A stretch of DNA of 43,761 nucleotides from Blastocatellia bacterium (GTDB lineage: Bacteria; Acidobacteriota; Blastocatellia; Pyrinomonadales; Pyrinomonadaceae), in contig JAEUQI010000018.1 in the NCBI GenBank assembly GCA_016789145.1, positions 1 through 43,761 on the forward strand. Reading direction: 5' to 3'. Each line of letters begins with the position of its first letter. Positions within the stretch are counted from its first letter, which is position 1. A model generated the notes under the pieces. The model worked only from the letters and a program-made list of their open reading frames with translations. It did no database searches and was not told the origin of the DNA. The translations under genes were made by a program, and so were the position numbers. Shown here piece after piece: positions 16,840-26,085 of this stretch.

Positions 16840-17331
16840 ATGCGCTGTCCATTTTGTGATCAAATAGAAGACAAGGTCGTCGATTCGCGCGAATCAAAAG
16901 ACGGCGATTCGATACGCCGTCGCCGCGAGTGCATCAGCTGTGGCCGCAGGTTTACGTCGTACGAGCGTATCGACGAGATACCGTTCATGGTCGTCAAGAA
17001 AGACGGCAAGCGCGAACATTTCGACCGACACAAAGTTCTGGCAGGACTACTCAGAGCCGCCGAGAAACGCCCGGTATCGACCGTACAACTCGAGAAGATC
17101 GTCGACGAGGTTGAAAAGAATGTGCTCGATTCTCTCGACAGAGAGCTCCCCACGACTGAGATCGGAAAGATCATCATGCGCCGGCTCAAGGCTCTCGATA
17201 AAGTTTCCTACGTGCGGTTTGCGTCGGTTTATCTAGAGTTCGCAGACGTTTCCGAGTTTATGTCTGAACTAAAGTCGTTAGTTCGATCCCGGACAACGGA
17301 AGCTTCTGACAAGAAGAAGAAAAAGCGATAG
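16840..17331 (+). CDS. nrdR: Transcriptional repressor NrdR
   Basis: A 163-residue regulator of ribonucleotide reductase genes. It has the NrdR zinc ribbon with C3, C6, C31 and C34 (RCPFC and CISCGRRF), the hallmark VVDSRES, and an ATP-cone about 49-139 starting VVKKDGKREHFDRHKV and continuing with PTTEIGKIIMRRL and YVRFASVY. ATP/dATP binding to the cone controls oligomerisation and DNA binding at NrdR boxes. A Lys-rich tail (KKKKKR) extends the usual length by about 15 residues. The start ATG abuts the stop of the upstream flippase gene. It converges with the next gene, the two stops being two bases apart. No ribonucleotide reductase gene is in the window. Confidence 0.97.
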   Translation: MRCPFCDQIEDKVVDSRESKDGDSIRRRRECISCGRRFTSYERIDEIPFMVVKKDGKREHFDRHKVLAGLLRAAEKRPVSTVQLEKIVDEVEKNVLDSLDRELPTTEIGKIIMRRLKALDKVSYVRFASVYLEFADVSEFMSELKSLVRSRTTEASDKKKKKR

Positions 17332-17333
17332 TG

Positions 17334-19556
17334 CTACTGCGTAAGTCGGAGGTGCGAGATGTTAGGATTTCGTGCTATGACGCCTGCCGTCGGCGGCAAG
17401 ATATTCTGCCAGCGAGACCGATCTTGTAAGAGCCGTTCGACGTCTTCGACCTTGAGCGGTTTTGAGAATAAGTAGCCCTGGCCGTATTCACAGCCGAGAA
17501 TTCTAAGTTGGTGAAACTGGTGGATGCTCTCGATCCCTTCAGCAACTACCTTTAGATTCAACGCTTTGGCAAGAGCGATAACTGTGCGAACGATCTCGCC
17601 ATTTTCGGTGTTGTCTTCCATCGCGCTCACAAATGAACGGTCGACTTTAAGCAAGTCGATCGGAAATCTGTGTAGATAGCTCAAACTCGAATAGCCGGTA
17701 CCAAAGTCGTCGATACTGATCTGTACGCCGGTTTCCTTGATCTGTTTCAGCATCAAGATCGCGGTTTCCGCGTTTTCCATTACGGCGCTTTCTGTCAGTT
17801 CGAGCTTTAGGCAATGAGGCGAAATTCCGCTCTCTTCGATAACGTCTCGAATCTGCTCGACGAGATTAGGATGTGCGAAATGCTTGCCGGATAGATTAAC
17901 CGCAACGCTCAGCGGTTGGCCGTCCGCTGCAAGTCCTTGCCATTTGACGATCTGCTCGCACGCTGAGTGCAAGATCTGGATCGTCATCGGGATAATAAGC
18001 CCGGTGCTTTCTGAAATGGGAATGAACTCATTAGGTGGAACGAGGCCTCTTTGAGGATGATTCCAACGAACAAGAGCTTCGAATCCAATAAGGGTCGCCG
18101 TGTCAAGACCGATGATCGGCTGATAATAGAGCTCGAATTCGCGACGTTCAATTGCGAATCGGAGATCAGTTTCCAACTGTAACCGAGTAACGGCTCGAAC
18201 GTGCATCTTTTGGTCAAAGATCACATGGTTCTCATTGTGATCCTTGGCGTGATACATCGCGATATCAGCGTCGCGCAAGATGTCCTCAGCCTCAGCGTAT
18301 TTCGAGTTGCCAAAGGCAATGCCGATCTTTACGTTTGTAAAGACTTGTCTGCCATCAAGCGTGTAAGGTTCGGCTACGCGCTTCGCGAGTCGATCGGCAA
18401 ATGCCGTCGCTTCGTCACGCATCAATAGGTCGGTGAGGATGATACCGAATTTGTCTCCGCTAAATCGACCGACCATATCGTCCTCGCGAACCATATTCGT
18501 AAGGCGTTTGGCAACATTCTTGATCAATCGATCGCCGATCGAATGCCCAAGACTGTCGTTGATGGTTTTGAAACGATTAAGGTCGAGTAGTAGGACTGCG
18601 AAGTTAACTTCGCTATTCTCACGGCTTTGCTGTAGTAGGACCTTGAGTCTATCGAGGAAGAAGTTTCGATTTGGAAGCCCAGTCAACGCATCGTGATAGG
18701 CAGCGTGTCTGAATTTCTCGTGGCTTTCCTGTAAAGCTTCGCTGCTGCGTTCGAGTTCCTCGACGTAGTGTTCGAGCTCTTTGATGTGACTCTCGGCCTG
18801 TTCAGCTCGTTCGCGTTCGCTCTTCTTTGCAAACTCGTTCGAACGTCGGACATCGTTCACAAAATGACGGAATGTGAGATACATAACGCCAAAGAAGCCG
18901 ACGATCGCAGTGATTAGATATATGTTTACCTGCTCAAGCGCCTTTAGCAGAACTCCTGCCATCAAGGCTCCGCTCAAATACATTACGACGGTGTCGACGC
19001 AATTCTGGACCCAGACCTTTACGAACGACTTTTCACTCTTGATCGCTGAAAAGATGGCAACGGCTACTGAGTTTACCGCAAACAACATTATTGACATTAC
19101 TGCCAACAGCCAAACAAAGCTTGTGAAGTCGTGTCGCTCGAGGATCAGATCGGTCGGCCCAAAAATGAACGAGACTACGTTGGAAGCGACAAAAACGCTG
19201 ATCGCGGCAACCATCGCGTTGAACAAGATGGTTCTTGGCTTGATGGTAATGCCCTGTCGATATAGGTTCAGCGATGCAGCAGTCGTTTCTGCTGTGGCCA
19301 GAAGCAGTGCCAATGGGCCGCCGTAGATCACCATGACCAAGATGATCAAGGCGTCGGATATAGTCAGATGGATATTGATCCTGGGCAATTGGATCCGCAA
19401 GAAACAACCGCAGAAGATCGTAAGAGCAGAGATAGTTAGAAATCCTGAATCCACACGCACGAATGATCCGCTCACCAATGCCCACCCGATCGCGAATAGA
19501 GCAAGTGGCGCGAGTATCGCCATGTACAGATTTATTAGCTTATCTTTGTTTTCCAT
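17334..19556 (-). CDS. Membrane GGDEF/EAL protein, degenerate GGDEF, intact EAL
   Basis: A 740-residue c-di-GMP protein starting at ATG 19556, just before the first membrane helix; an in-frame ATG at 19658 would add 34 polar residues, and neither has a clear ribosome site. N-terminal part: six or seven hydrophobic segments, a MASE-like integral sensor. A coiled coil follows (RERAEQAESHIKELEHYVEELE). The GGDEF domain keeps AYHDALTGLPNR and RxxD but has SGDKF in place of GG(D/E)EF, so cyclase activity is doubtful. The EAL domain is complete: FEALVRW, VNLSGKHF, LELTES, IDDFGTGYSS, LLKVDRSF, VVAEGIES, GQGYLFSKP. Predicted net activity is c-di-GMP hydrolysis, with the degenerate GGDEF possibly binding GTP as a regulator. 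Confidence 0.9.
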   Translation of the reverse strand: MENKDKLINLYMAILAPLALFAIGWALVSGSFVRVDSGFLTISALTIFCGCFLRIQLPRINIHLTISDALIILVMVIYGGPLALLLATAETTAASLNLYRQGITIKPRTILFNAMVAAISVFVASNVVSFIFGPTDLILERHDFTSFVWLLAVMSIMLFAVNSVAVAIFSAIKSEKSFVKVWVQNCVDTVVMYLSGALMAGVLLKALEQVNIYLITAIVGFFGVMYLTFRHFVNDVRRSNEFAKKSERERAEQAESHIKELEHYVEELERSSEALQESHEKFRHAAYHDALTGLPNRNFFLDRLKVLLQQSRENSEVNFAVLLLDLNRFKTINDSLGHSIGDRLIKNVAKRLTNMVREDDMVGRFSGDKFGIILTDLLMRDEATAFADRLAKRVAEPYTLDGRQVFTNVKIGIAFGNSKYAEAEDILRDADIAMYHAKDHNENHVIFDQKMHVRAVTRLQLETDLRFAIERREFELYYQPIIGLDTATLIGFEALVRWNHPQRGLVPPNEFIPISESTGLIIPMTIQILHSACEQIVKWQGLAADGQPLSVAVNLSGKHFAHPNLVEQIRDVIEESGISPHCLKLELTESAVMENAETAILMLKQIKETGVQISIDDFGTGYSSLSYLHRFPIDLLKVDRSFVSAMEDNTENGEIVRTVIALAKALNLKVVAEGIESIHQFHQLRILGCEYGQGYLFSKPLKVEDVERLLQDRSRWQNILPPTAGVIARNPNISHLRLTQ

Positions 19557-19703
19557 TCTGACCGGTGATGAGGCCGGAAAAAGCGTGCTGATCGAGGTTA
19601 GTGAAGGTAGTTCGGAGGTAGGAGATCGATGCCGATATAAACCGACATTTGTAATCATACGTTAAACTTTGTTGTTTGCCAAGCAAAAAATGCACGAGAT
19701 CGC

Positions 19704-19736
19704 AAAAAAGAACGGCGATCCTTCAAACCGCCGTTC
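19704..19736 (-). terminator. Rho-independent terminator of the S8 peptidase gene
   Basis: On the minus strand GAACGGCG pairs with CGCCGTTC (19710-19717 with 19729-19736), a perfect 8-bp stem with an 11-base loop, followed at once by six T (19704-19709). It lies about 46 bases after the stop at 19782. Confidence 0.85.
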
Positions 19737-19781
19737 TCGAACCTACGGATCGTTCGCTCCGTTATGAATGGGATCTCGAAA

Positions 19782-22310
19782 TTACGGTACCGAAAGCACA
19801 CCATCGCTGACGATCAATCCATCGCTGACGAGGAGGCCGTCGCTTACTAATAATCCGTCGCTTACAAGGAGCCCATCAGCTATCAAGGTCAAATCGTTCA
19901 TGCCTTGATCAGCGCCGAACAATTTAACTGACCCGAATATGCGATTTCCGCGATTGATCGTCTGGTACCCTGACCCAGACGCACCGTTTGCTAGAATCGT
20001 GCCGTCGCTGACGATCAGACCATCGCTTACGATAAGTCCATCGCTTACGAGCAGTCCGTCGCTGACAAGCAATCCGTCACTGACGATAAGACCATCGCTA
20101 ACAATAAGACCGAGTCCGTATATCGACTGGTACTTCATGATCAGATCCGTCCCGGTCAGCGTTCCATAGTTTGGAAGGATACCGCCGGACCACTGGAACT
20201 TTGTCGTTGCGATCGTCGAAGTATGATCGGGTATATTCGTCGTCGTCAGCATCGGTGAACCGTTCGTTGTCGAACTGTTCAGATCCTTGCGAACAAGCTT
20301 AGCGACCCGTACCGCCCCTTCGATATTGAGTTGTCCGGCACCTTGTTCGAGAAGGTTGAAGCCCTGAAGAGGCTGCGCCGTGTATTCCAGCAATACCTTG
20401 ATCATGTTTGGCGTCAGTTTAGGGTTGACCTGTAAAAGCAGTGCTGCCGTCCCTGATGCCATTGGCGTAGCCATTGAGCTGCCGGACATTTCCATCATTT
20501 GAACAACCGTGCTGTTCGAATTGACGACGTTCACCTTAAGGTGTGGATTTTCCGTGATGAGGCGACTGCCTCGTCCGGTCGCAGCCACAATTCGGTTGCC
20601 GGGAGCAACAATATCCGGCTTGATCAGATGATCGTAGACCTTTTCATTTGTTTCGGTATCCGTGTAATACGAACGTGTAGGCCCACGAGAACTATAGGTC
20701 GCGATACCGTCGTCGTTGCGACGATCGGTTTGAAAAGTATTAACGGCACCCACTGTCAAGACCGAAGGATCATTGCCAGGACTGTGAATTGCACCATAGA
20801 GCTTGTTTCCCGCGAGGTCTTTTCCATTATTTCCGGCTGCAGCCACAACTACAATTCCGGCGTCAACCAATCGCCTTGCAGCTCGGCAAAGCGGATCATT
20901 TCTCCACGATTCGATCGCAGGCGTACCAAGGCTTAGGTTAACAACTCGGATGTTGTGATTTTGCCTATTGGTCAATATCCAGTCGAGGCCCTGCAACAGG
21001 CTGGCAGTTGTGCCAGTGCCGTTCGCACCTAGAACTCGGACATTTATGATCTTTGAATTCGTCGCAATGCCCGTATGATTAACAAACTCGTTACGGTCTC
21101 CGGAGCCGCCTGCTGCTATTCCTGCAACGTGAGAGCCATGCCCAAATGGATCTCTCACTACAGCATTTGTGTCCGCATCGCCTGTGAAATCAACGCTAAC
21201 ACTCACGCGATCCGCCTTATTTGCGTCCCAGAACGAGTGATGTTCTTCGTACACACCGGAATCTACGATCGCAATACCAATACCCGTGCCATTTATTTGT
21301 GTCGTCGAAGTGCTCGAAAGAGTGATCGGCAAGCCAAGCGGACTTGTGCTGATGATCGTATTCGTTTGTGTCCATGTCCTTATCAGCGAGGCACCTGTTG
21401 TTGCTTCGACATGGCCCAGAAGCTTGACTTCGCGATCGAGCGACAAGTGTTTGGCAGAATCGACGGCAGCGATGGCTTCGGCAACACGAAGCGGCATTTC
21501 GACAACAAGCATTTCAAGTGATTCTGCCCGGGCCCCGATCACAACGCCATTGGCCTTGAGTGTATTGATGAGCTTTGGATCGTTCAGATCATCCGACTGC
21601 AGAATAACCTTTACGGTCCTATCCTGGTCGGCACCTTTCATCAACTCTCTTAGGTCAGGCGAGATCTTATCGCCGACAAACGAGTCGTCATTTCCACTTG
21701 CCAATGCAACTTGCTCGAATCTGCTCCGCAGACTTACATCATCGGCGACCGTCGCATTGAACTCACTCGATGTTGACGCAGTAAATATCGCGAGCTTGCC
21801 GTTAGCGGCGGCTTTCGAGAGCACATCTGCGGCTACGGCTCCAAACATTGCACTTTGCTTGGAGATAGTCGCAAGATCATCCAGGTAGATCGCAGTATTC
21901 GATCCCCTCGCAGTCGCAACGATCTTCTCAAGCTCTGACCTGAGCTCTTCATCGCTCCTCACGTTGGAGAAGAGGTTGCGCCAGTCGATCCGAACCATAT
22001 GACGGCCCTTTGACTCGAGTTTTGCAGCGAGCGAGCTTAGTACGCCATCTCGGGCGTAGCCGTGCTCATCAATGAGCACTGCACTCTTGCCTTTAGTGCC
22101 GATAACGCGGGCGGCCGCTGCGGATTCGCGTTCGAACTGCGGAATTGCGGCTCCTTCGACAAGGCTCACGTACGATGTTGCATCCGGCGTATGATCTGTA
22201 GAGCGATCGCCGACTCGGACACCTTTCGACTCTTGGCCAAAGGCTCCTATCGGCAATAGCATCGCACTGACCAGTACGGCAGCTAGCATTCTTGCAGTTA
22301 AACTATTCAT
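19782..22310 (-). CDS. Secreted S8 (subtilisin-like) peptidase with LIVSDG repeats
   Basis: An 842-residue exported serine peptidase. Signal peptide to about residue 26; ATG 22310 has GAGGG four bases upstream. Residues ~27-300 are a long propeptide-like region including an I9-type end (RTVKVILQSDDLND). The catalytic domain has D350 (AIVDSGV), H391 (FGHGSHVAG), the oxyanion Asn in AAAGNNG and S612 (SGSSMATP). After residue ~690 the C-terminus is unusual: six copies of L(I/L)VSDG (20001-20108), a 38-residue spacer, then LIADG and four more copies (19785-19886). The repeat may form a small beta-solenoid or a cell-surface retention tail. It is followed by a good terminator and so is probably monocistronic. 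Confidence 0.92.
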   Translation of the reverse strand: MNSLTARMLAAVLVSAMLLPIGAFGQESKGVRVGDRSTDHTPDATSYVSLVEGAAIPQFERESAAAARVIGTKGKSAVLIDEHGYARDGVLSSLAAKLESKGRHMVRIDWRNLFSNVRSDEELRSELEKIVATARGSNTAIYLDDLATISKQSAMFGAVAADVLSKAAANGKLAIFTASTSSEFNATVADDVSLRSRFEQVALASGNDDSFVGDKISPDLRELMKGADQDRTVKVILQSDDLNDPKLINTLKANGVVIGARAESLEMLVVEMPLRVAEAIAAVDSAKHLSLDREVKLLGHVEATTGASLIRTWTQTNTIISTSPLGLPITLSSTSTTQINGTGIGIAIVDSGVYEEHHSFWDANKADRVSVSVDFTGDADTNAVVRDPFGHGSHVAGIAAGGSGDRNEFVNHTGIATNSKIINVRVLGANGTGTTASLLQGLDWILTNRQNHNIRVVNLSLGTPAIESWRNDPLCRAARRLVDAGIVVVAAAGNNGKDLAGNKLYGAIHSPGNDPSVLTVGAVNTFQTDRRNDDGIATYSSRGPTRSYYTDTETNEKVYDHLIKPDIVAPGNRIVAATGRGSRLITENPHLKVNVVNSNSTVVQMMEMSGSSMATPMASGTAALLLQVNPKLTPNMIKVLLEYTAQPLQGFNLLEQGAGQLNIEGAVRVAKLVRKDLNSSTTNGSPMLTTTNIPDHTSTIATTKFQWSGGILPNYGTLTGTDLIMKYQSIYGLGLIVSDGLIVSDGLLVSDGLLVSDGLIVSDGLIVSDGTILANGASGSGYQTINRGNRIFGSVKLFGADQGMNDLTLIADGLLVSDGLLVSDGLLVSDGLIVSDGVLSVP
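19785..20108 (-). repeat. Two arrays of an 18-bp coding repeat (LIVSDG / LLVSDG)
   Basis: Array 1 (20001-20108) has six copies; array 2 (19785-19886) has one diverged (LIADG) and four good copies. At the DNA level the unit is a version of TCGCTGACGATCAATCCA read on the plus strand, with synonymous drift between copies, so the arrays are not a recent slippage product and the peptide appears to be under selection. Confidence 0.85.
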
Positions 22311-22503
22311 AGACCCTCAAAACAGACACTCTACGACCCAAGTGAGCGGGGCAATGCTCGCGGCAATTGTCGCAATGGACGTGCCAGGTTAAAAGAAATA
22401 GCGTAACTAATTGTAAATGTGGGGCTTAGGAAAGGGCTTGGTTAGTCTAGCCGTCGTGAGACCTGACTTATTCGTTCGATTTGACCGAGTCATTCGGTCA
22501 AAA

Positions 22504-22536
22504 TGACAAAAGGCGACGCTCGATCCAAGCGTCGCC
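22504..22536 (-). terminator. Rho-independent terminator of the oligopeptidase B gene
   Basis: On the minus strand GGCGACGC pairs with GCGTCGCC (22512-22519 with 22529-22536; T20-A28 extends it to 9 bp) with a 7-8-base loop, followed by TTTTGTCATTTT. It lies 23 bases past the stop at 22559. Confidence 0.85.
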
Positions 22537-22558
22537 CTTAGCTTTAATAATAGAGAGC

Positions 22559-24688
22559 CTACTTTTCGATTCCAACCTGTGTCAACGCATAGGCATAATC
22601 GAATGCGACCTCTTTCAACCGATCATAGCGGCCGGAGGCACCGCCGTGGCCGGCTCCCATGTTTGTCTTTAGCAAGATCACGTTGTTGTCGGTCTTCATC
22701 TCACGAAGCTTGGCCGCCCATTTGGCACCTTCCCAATACGGGACTTGGCTATCGTTGAGGGAAACTTCGATCAGCATATTCGGATACTTCTGCTTCTTAA
22801 CGTTGTCGTAGGGCGAATAAGTGAACATATAGTCCCACGCCTTTTTGTCATCACGAGGATTTCCCCACTCGATCCATTCACCTGTCGTTAGCGGCAGTGT
22901 GTCGTCGATCATCGTGTTCATAACGTCGACGAATGGCACTTGAGCGATCGAGGCCTTGAATAGCTCGGGAGCTTGGTTCACAACTACGCCCATCAACAGA
23001 CCACCGGCCGAGCCGCCTTGGATAACGAGACGATCGCTAGACGTGTATTTGTTGGCAATTAGCCATTTCGAACAATCGATGAAATCGTGGAACGTGTTCA
23101 TTTTCTTGAACATACGTCCATCCTGACGCCATTTTTCGCCGAGCTCGCTGCCACCGCGTATGTGTGCGATGGCGTAGATCATTCCACGATCAACAAGGCT
23201 TAAGCGAGCCGTCGAAAAGTTCGGCGTCATCGATGCACCGTACGAACCATACGCGTACAACAACATCGGTGCCTTGCCGTCCAGCTTGGTTCCCTTTTTC
23301 ATAATGATCGAGACCGGAACCTTGACGCCGTCACGTGCAGTTGCCCACACGCGTGTTGTTTCGTACTTCGACTTATCGTGGCCGCTTGGGATCTCCTGCT
23401 GCTTGACGAGCTTGCTCTCCCGGGTTTTGAGATCGAACTCATAGGTCGAATTCGGAGTGATCATCGACGAATAGTTGTAGCGAACATAGTCCGTGTTGTA
23501 TTCCGGATTTCCCGTTAGCCCCATCGTGTAAACGCTCTCTTCGGTCGGGATACGCATATCAGCCCGACGCGTTTTGCGGTCCATTACCCGAAGGTATTCA
23601 AGGCCATTCTCAAGCTCAGAAACAACGGCGTAACCGTTAAAAAAGCTGAGTCCATCGACCTTTACCGCCGGACGATGTGCAATAAAATCCGTCCAGTTCT
23701 TTTCGCTCGGATCGCTCGCCGGAGCCCTGACGACCTTGAAGTTCTCGGCGTCTTTGTTCGTCGTAATGTAGAACTCGCCCATGTCGAAATCGACATCGTA
23801 CTCATGACCTTCGCGACGCGGCGAGATCACTTTCCATTCGCCTGTTGGAGTATCCGATGACAGGTAACGAGCCTCTCGCATCGTAGCGGCGTACGAGACC
23901 AAGAACATCATCTTCTTGTCACGCGAACGTCCGATGCCGATACCGAATAACTCGTCTTTCTCTTCGTAGATCAGAGGATCAGCACCAGTGGAACCAAAGG
24001 TGTGGCGATATAGCTTGTCGGACCGTTTAGAAACGTCGTCTTCTTGTACATAAAAGAAGTGCTTGCCATCTGCCGACCATTCAGTACTAGTGACTCGATC
24101 AAATTTCTCGGGAAGTATTTTGCCGGTCCTTAGGTCTTTGAACTGCAAGGTGTACTGCCGGTAACCTGTGGTGTCGACCGAGAACGCCAGCATATTGCCG
24201 TCGTCGCTGACCTCAAAAGCACCGACCGAATAGAACTTGAAGCCCTTAGCCATTTCTTCCACGTCGAGCAGAACCTCAGGATTCGCACCGTCGCGAGTCT
24301 TGCTGCGAAGGAATTTTGGATATTGCTTCCCTTCCTCAGTAGTATTGAAATACCAATAACCACCGTTATACGTCGGCACGCTCATATCAGTCTGCTTGAT
24401 ACGCCCAAGCATTTCCTTGTAAAGCGTATCGACAAGCCCCTGATGCATACCCATATACGAATCTACGTACTTGTTCTCGGCCGTAAGGTACTCGATGATC
24501 GCCCGGTCCTTTTCCTTGTTCCGATCACGCATCCACGCATAATTATCCGTGATCTCATAACCATGGATCTTAAGAACCTTGGGCTCTTTCTTAGCAACAG
24601 GTGGTTTCATATCTTGGGCTATAATAACTGTGTTACCGATGACGATAACGATGAATAAAAATGCAACTGACGTGAACAACGTTCTCAT
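22559..24688 (-). CDS. ptrB: Exported oligopeptidase B (S9A prolyl-oligopeptidase family)
   Basis: A 709-residue serine peptidase. The C-terminal alpha/beta-hydrolase domain has the oligopeptidase B blocks almost word for word: AHIRGGSELGEKWRQDG, GGSAGGLLMG with S560, QVPFVDVMNTM, PLTTGEWIEWGNP, D646 in LNDSQVPYWE and H681 in GAGHGGASGR. The N-terminal half is the seven-bladed propeller that limits access to short peptides. The family cleaves after Arg or Lys in peptides under about 30 residues. Unlike E. coli PtrB, this one begins with a signal peptide (hydrophobic run, AQ at ~25), so it should act in the periplasm; a zinc prolyl-endopeptidase-like role is excluded by the Ser triad. AGGAG lies about 10 bases before ATG 24688. 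Confidence 0.92.
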   Translation of the reverse strand: MRTLFTSVAFLFIVIVIGNTVIIAQDMKPPVAKKEPKVLKIHGYEITDNYAWMRDRNKEKDRAIIEYLTAENKYVDSYMGMHQGLVDTLYKEMLGRIKQTDMSVPTYNGGYWYFNTTEEGKQYPKFLRSKTRDGANPEVLLDVEEMAKGFKFYSVGAFEVSDDGNMLAFSVDTTGYRQYTLQFKDLRTGKILPEKFDRVTSTEWSADGKHFFYVQEDDVSKRSDKLYRHTFGSTGADPLIYEEKDELFGIGIGRSRDKKMMFLVSYAATMREARYLSSDTPTGEWKVISPRREGHEYDVDFDMGEFYITTNKDAENFKVVRAPASDPSEKNWTDFIAHRPAVKVDGLSFFNGYAVVSELENGLEYLRVMDRKTRRADMRIPTEESVYTMGLTGNPEYNTDYVRYNYSSMITPNSTYEFDLKTRESKLVKQQEIPSGHDKSKYETTRVWATARDGVKVPVSIIMKKGTKLDGKAPMLLYAYGSYGASMTPNFSTARLSLVDRGMIYAIAHIRGGSELGEKWRQDGRMFKKMNTFHDFIDCSKWLIANKYTSSDRLVIQGGSAGGLLMGVVVNQAPELFKASIAQVPFVDVMNTMIDDTLPLTTGEWIEWGNPRDDKKAWDYMFTYSPYDNVKKQKYPNMLIEVSLNDSQVPYWEGAKWAAKLREMKTDNNVILLKTNMGAGHGGASGRYDRLKEVAFDYAYALTQVGIEK

Positions 24689-24754
24689 AATTTTCTACTC
24701 CTGAAAGTTCGTAGGTTGTGTAAGAGTTTACTACGAAAAAAGTCGAAAGTTAGT

Positions 24755-24796
24755 TTAGAAAGAAAAGACACGAACAAGCGACCTGTCTTGTTCGTG
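24755..24796 (-). terminator. Rho-independent terminator of the citrate synthase gene
   Basis: CACGAACAAG (24769-24778) and CTTGTTCGTG (24787-24796) form a perfect 10-bp stem with an 8-base loop. On the minus strand TCTTTTCTTTC follows. It starts 30 bases after the stop at 24827. Confidence 0.8.
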
Positions 24797-24826
24797 CCTT
24801 TGTGTGTCAGTTCATCTAAAACAACC

Positions 24827-25966
24827 TTATCTCTCGCCGATCGGAACGTACTTCAGGCCGCGTTCACCGATGTATTCGGCTCTTGGGCGGATGAGTTTGT
24901 TGTTGGCATATTGTTCGAGGATGTGGCCGGTCCAGCCTGAAATGCGACTGACGGCGAAGATGGGCGTGTACATATCAAGAGCGATGCCCATTAGGTAATA
25001 GGTCGAAGCCGAATAGAAATCGACGTTCGGATGCATGCCTTTCTTTTCGAGCATTGCGTTTTCGATACGCTGCGACATCTCGAACCACTTCGACTCGCCC
25101 TTCTTCTCAGCCATTTGCTTGGAGAATTTGCGAAGCCAAGTCGCACGCGGATCTTCGGTCTTATAGACAGCGTGGCCGATACCCATGATCTTACGTTTTT
25201 CTTCGAGAGCCTTTTCGAGCCAGCCGTCAATATTGTCAACGTCGCCGATCTCTATAAGCATCTTCATCACGGCAGTGTTAGCACCGCCATGCAGCGGGCC
25301 GGCAAGTGCCGCGATTCCTGCCGTAACTGAGCCGTACATATCGGCCAGCGTGCCGGCGACGACGCGCGTCGTGAAGGTGGATGCATTGAGTTCGTGATCA
25401 GCGTGCAGGATCAATGCGATGTCGAACATGCGGGCTTCATCCGCATCAGCACGTTCGCCGCGAAGCATGTACAAGAAATTCTCGGCGATCGAAAGCGAAT
25501 TGTCAGGAGCCACGACATCTTTGCCGTTGCGAATGCGATCCCAAGCCGCAGCGATCGTACCGATCTGACCGGTTAGCTTAACAGCAGCCTTGGTCGCATT
25601 CTCGCGATCAGTTCCATGACCGTCCTTATCAAAGAAATCGAGGGACGAGACCGACGTTCGCAGCACGTCCATCGGATCAGAGTCCTTAGGGAACTGCTTC
25701 ATGAGGTCAATGACCTGCGAAGGTACCGCGTAGTTCGCACGAAGCTCAGCGGTGTGTGCCGCTAATTCGTCCGCAGTTGGCAGTTTTCCGTGCCACAAAA
25801 GATATACGACCTCTTCGAACGTCGAATGTTCTGCGAGGTCGTGAATATCATAGCCCTGATAAATTAGAATGCCCTGTTCGCCGTTTACATCGCCGATCGA
25901 GCTCTGTGCCGCTACTACCCCGCGAAGTCCCGCGGCCGCTGCTGTTGTTTCTGTTCCGGTACTCAT
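24827..25966 (-). CDS. gltA: Citrate synthase
   Basis: A 379-residue enzyme that joins acetyl-CoA and oxaloacetate to start the TCA cycle. Catalytic signatures: HADHELNAS (first His region), GPLHGGANTAVMKML, GIGHAVYKTEDPRA with the second catalytic His, and VDFYSASTYYLMGI with the catalytic Asp. The C-terminus has RISGWTGHILEQ and IRPRAEYIG. The short length and sequence style fit the citrate/2-methylcitrate synthase group; no prp genes are nearby, so citrate synthase is the safer call. ATG 25966 is preferred; the frame opens 10 codons earlier with TTG, and ribosome sites are poor for both (AAGGAA adjoins the ATG). A promoter is visible upstream. Confidence 0.95.
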   Translation of the reverse strand: MSTGTETTAAAAGLRGVVAAQSSIGDVNGEQGILIYQGYDIHDLAEHSTFEEVVYLLWHGKLPTADELAAHTAELRANYAVPSQVIDLMKQFPKDSDPMDVLRTSVSSLDFFDKDGHGTDRENATKAAVKLTGQIGTIAAAWDRIRNGKDVVAPDNSLSIAENFLYMLRGERADADEARMFDIALILHADHELNASTFTTRVVAGTLADMYGSVTAGIAALAGPLHGGANTAVMKMLIEIGDVDNIDGWLEKALEEKRKIMGIGHAVYKTEDPRATWLRKFSKQMAEKKGESKWFEMSQRIENAMLEKKGMHPNVDFYSASTYYLMGIALDMYTPIFAVSRISGWTGHILEQYANNKLIRPRAEYIGERGLKYVPIGER

Positions 25967-26013
25967 TTCCTTGTTAATTCCTGTATGTATTATCAATGCT
26001 TTCGCAAACTTAC

Positions 26014-26043
26014 ATTCTATTTCAGATTCGACATTTGAGGCAA
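26014..26043 (-). promoter_or_regulatory. Probable citrate synthase promoter
   Basis: On the minus strand TTGCCT (26038-26043) is followed after 18 bases by TAGAAT (26014-26019), about 45 bases before the ATG at 25966. Confidence 0.45.
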
Positions 26044-26085
26044 GGCAGATTCGCGTTTCGATTGGTCATACCAAAGAAATTTCAT

